A program made the position numbers and the translations under genes. A DNA stretch of 64,000 nt from the NCBI GenBank assembly GCA_003326205.1, contig LWTK01000038.1:1-64000 (forward strand), read 5' to 3'. This stretch comes from Nostoc sp. ATCC 43529 (GTDB lineage: Bacteria; Cyanobacteriota; Cyanobacteriia; Cyanobacteriales; Nostocaceae). The notes below the pieces were generated by a model. That model made no database searches and was not told where the DNA came from. It was given only the letters and a program-made list of their open reading frames with translations. This document shows, piece by piece, positions 62,331 to 64,000 of the stretch; the stretch's first letter is position 1, and each line of letters opens with the position of its first letter.

Positions 62331-63524
62331 CTAAAATGCAGATTTTATCAAAGCGATCGCCCTTAGCCACAACATAATACTAATGGGGGCACCAATTAAA
62401 ATACCAGCGATCGCCCAACCCCTTTGATGTGCTTTGAAGTGTTCAATATTGCGCCACTGTCTACTTCTCCAAGCCCATTCGTTGCCTTTGGCACCAAGGG
62501 CGATCGCCATTACCCACCAACCGTGGGGTATAAAACAGAACAAACCGTACCACACTTGGTTAGTCCACATCCATAACCAAGGCATGAGAAATGCGCCCCA
62601 ATTCCAACCGAGAATTTCTTCTGGCACTGTTTCATTGTGATTGTTGATACCGCATCCAGAGTTATTAATAATTTCTTTTGGCGATAAAAGCTGATATTTG
62701 TTTGCAGATTTGACAACCAGACCAGATTTAAGGGCTTGCAGTGCTTGGCGAGCACTAGTAAAACGTTTCTCTGGTGCAGGTTCTATCAATTTTTCTAGCC
62801 AACTGATGAAACTGGGACTGAGGTTCACGCGGTCTGCAAATTGCAATCGTAAATCCTGCTGGGGTAAATCAGATGGCGGGATACCAGTTAGTAAATGAAT
62901 TAAAGTCGCCCCCAATGCATAAAGATCCGAAGCCGCTACCGCACGCCCACCAAATTGTTCCATTGGGGCATAACCATAAGTACCGACAACAGTGAAAGTA
63001 ACGCCTTCTTTTGCCGCTTTATCTTGAACTGCGCCAAAATCAACTAAATAAATTCGATTATCTTCACCCCAGATTAAATTACTTGGTTTAATATCTCTAT
63101 GCAAAACTCCTGGATTTAACTCATGTAAATACGTAAGAATATTTAATACTTCAACGGCAATTTTTTTAGCTCGTTTTTCACTAAACCTTTTGCCACTGGC
63201 AAGTTTATCCTTGAGCGACTCACCAGGAATGTATTCTTGTATTAAGCCAAACCAGAGAGTGCGATCGTCAATACAAAAATAATCTATATACTGGGGAATT
63301 CGGGGATGATTTAGCTGTTTGAGAATTTGTGCTTCCCTCTCAAAAAGTTTCAAATCGTCCCACTGCACAGTACCGCCAAAAGCCAAAAGTTTGACCACAA
63401 CAGTAGAATTCTGGCCATCATCAGCTTGTAAATCCAATGCTTGCCAAGTTTGACGAATTCCATTGTTGCCGAGTTGGCGTTGAATTTGATAACGGTCTTG
63501 TAATATCTGTTCTACTTGCAGCAT
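62331..63524 (-). CDS. Serine/threonine protein kinase with C-terminal membrane domain
   Basis: 397 aa. Kinase domain (about 10-265): ATP Lys in TVVVKLLAFG, HRDIKPSNLIW catalytic loop, VDFGAVQD magnesium loop (DFG), and YGYAPMEQFGGRAVAASDLYALGATL. The glycine loop is degenerate (LGNNGIRQTW). The C-terminal part has WMWTNQVWYGLFCFIPHGWWVMAIALG and GWAIAGILIGAPISIMLWL hydrophobic stretches, placing the kinase at the membrane. Substrates unknown. Confidence 0.92.
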   Translation of the reverse strand: MLQVEQILQDRYQIQRQLGNNGIRQTWQALDLQADDGQNSTVVVKLLAFGGTVQWDDLKLFEREAQILKQLNHPRIPQYIDYFCIDDRTLWFGLIQEYIPGESLKDKLASGKRFSEKRAKKIAVEVLNILTYLHELNPGVLHRDIKPSNLIWGEDNRIYLVDFGAVQDKAAKEGVTFTVVGTYGYAPMEQFGGRAVAASDLYALGATLIHLLTGIPPSDLPQQDLRLQFADRVNLSPSFISWLEKLIEPAPEKRFTSARQALQALKSGLVVKSANKYQLLSPKEIINNSGCGINNHNETVPEEILGWNWGAFLMPWLWMWTNQVWYGLFCFIPHGWWVMAIALGAKGNEWAWRSRQWRNIEHFKAHQRGWAIAGILIGAPISIMLWLRAIALIKSAF

Positions 63525-63630
63525 CTGACACCTGCTGGCAATTTACGCTAATCTCATTCCCTTACTATTCAAGGATAGTCATTATCTAGAAAAACTGCGG
63601 GAACCTGATTATTAAGGCAGGTTATTTTCG

Positions 63631-63660
63631 CTATTGCCTATTGCCTGTTGCCTATTGCCT
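63631..63660. repeat. TTGCCTA heptamer repeat
   Basis: Four heptamers like those at 20114-20160, between the dehydratase stop and the kinase start. Confidence 0.8.
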
Positions 63661-63675
63661 GTCCAAAGGACTCGA

Positions 63676-64000
63676 TCATTTTACAGAATAATTTTTGCGA
63701 TAGTAAGCTTGATATTCCGCAGACAACAGAGGTTCCCACCAATCACGATGAGTGAGATACCACTCAACAGTTAAACGCAAACCTTCGGCAATTGTTACTG
63801 AAGGCGTCCAACCAAGTTGAGTTTTAATCTTATTCGCATTAATGGCATATCTTCTATCGTGTCCAGGTCTATCTTTAACAAAAGTAATTAATTGATTTGC
63901 TGGATGCACTGGTAGATCGGATGCTAATTCATCCATCATTTGACATAAAAGTTCCACGAGGTTAATATTTTCTACCTCATTATTACCACCAATATTGTAT
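63676..64000 (-). CDS. rfbB: dTDP-glucose 4,6-dehydratase, C-terminal part (runs off the right edge)
   Basis: The frame is open to the last base; upstream residues read YNIGGNNEVENINLVELLCQ, typical of RmlB. The tail has ITFVKDRPGHDRRYAINANKIKTQLGWTPSVTIAEGLRLTVEWYL, read piecewise, the conserved RmlB C-terminus with the sugar-nucleotide-binding Arg (RPGHDRRY). It makes dTDP-4-keto-6-deoxyglucose for rhamnose and other deoxysugars. The catalytic N-terminal half lies outside the window. Confidence 0.93.
   Translation of the reverse strand, partial: YNIGGNNEVENINLVELLCQMMDELASDLPVHPANQLITFVKDRPGHDRRYAINANKIKTQLGWTPSVTIAEGLRLTVEWYLTHRDWWEPLLSAEYQAYYRKNYSVK

Overview
The window reads as chromosomal DNA of a filamentous, probably heterocyst-forming cyanobacterium of the Nostoc/Tolypothrix type. 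The octamer GCGATCGC (HIP1) and its core are frequent. Families of 7-bp tandem repeats typical of Nostocales (GGAGTTA, TTGCCTA and relatives) sit between and even inside genes. Several genes are cyanobacterial hallmarks: isiA/isiB-like iron-stress genes, pxcA, a bilin-binding cyanobacteriochrome GAF domain, an SLH-OprB porin and a PDGLE-fused CbiM. No rRNA, tRNA or CRISPR array was recognised.

Layout. 1-0.75 kb: end of an IS66 transposase and a gene cut at its junction. 0.95-2.4 kb: a two-gene unit of unknown function with a Gly-rich membrane hairpin protein. 2.4-8 kb: DUF29/DUF433, LapA-like protein, phosphohexomutase, Cas4-like nuclease, propeller-transglutaminase protein. 8-16 kb: P2A Ca-type ATPase, recF, MgtC-like protein, PEP-synthase-like enzyme. 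16-26 kb: TPR protein, an EAL-cyanobacteriochrome-GGDEF signalling protein, an eRF1-like protein, a DUF1361 membrane protein, a repeat-rich secreted protein and a porin.

26.5-38.6 kb is the accessory centrepiece, an apparently undescribed biosynthetic locus. Five tandem 124-125 bp units on the minus strand each encode the same 16-residue peptide, MKNRKKNGQYTGSLLG, behind a good Shine-Dalgarno. The copies differ only at synonymous positions within the coding part. The same strand continues into two paralogous M29/NicX-like metalloproteins, a type II thioesterase, a free-standing NRPS adenylation-PCP didomain, a SyrB2-like non-heme iron enzyme with Val where halogenases have Ala/Gly, and a class V aminotransferase-fold enzyme. 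Diverging from this are an EamA exporter and a GCS2 (EgtA-like) ligase that overlap by 4 bp. An inverted pair of MITE-like elements brackets four of the genes. The A-PCP/oxygenase/thioesterase trio resembles SyrB1-SyrB2 or CmaA-CmaB logic: an amino acid is held on a carrier while an Fe/2OG enzyme functionalises it. How the peptide array connects to this is unknown.

38.7-51 kb: lipoprotein, a dead PRC-barrel gene, TPR-like protein with a probable frameshift, a CbiMQO Ni/Co importer, and envelope glycan genes (GT2-GtrA, ArnT-like GT, sugar nucleotidyltransferase with a degenerate phosphomutase domain). 51-54.6 kb: an iron-stress region with a Fur-box-like site, a micro-ORF, flavodoxin, a hydrolase-fold protein lacking its nucleophile, a half-length IsiA and a Cys-rich membrane protein. 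54.6-64 kb: XRE regulator, MltA, PxcA, helicase-like 'recombinase', DUF202 protein, MsrA, a Ser/Thr kinase, and the C-terminal part of an RmlB-type dehydratase running off the end.

A recurring theme is that short genomic repeats have entered reading frames without breaking them (PEP-synthase-like gene, porin gene, helicase gene, 5' end of cbiO). All functional calls come from reading motifs; no database search was run.
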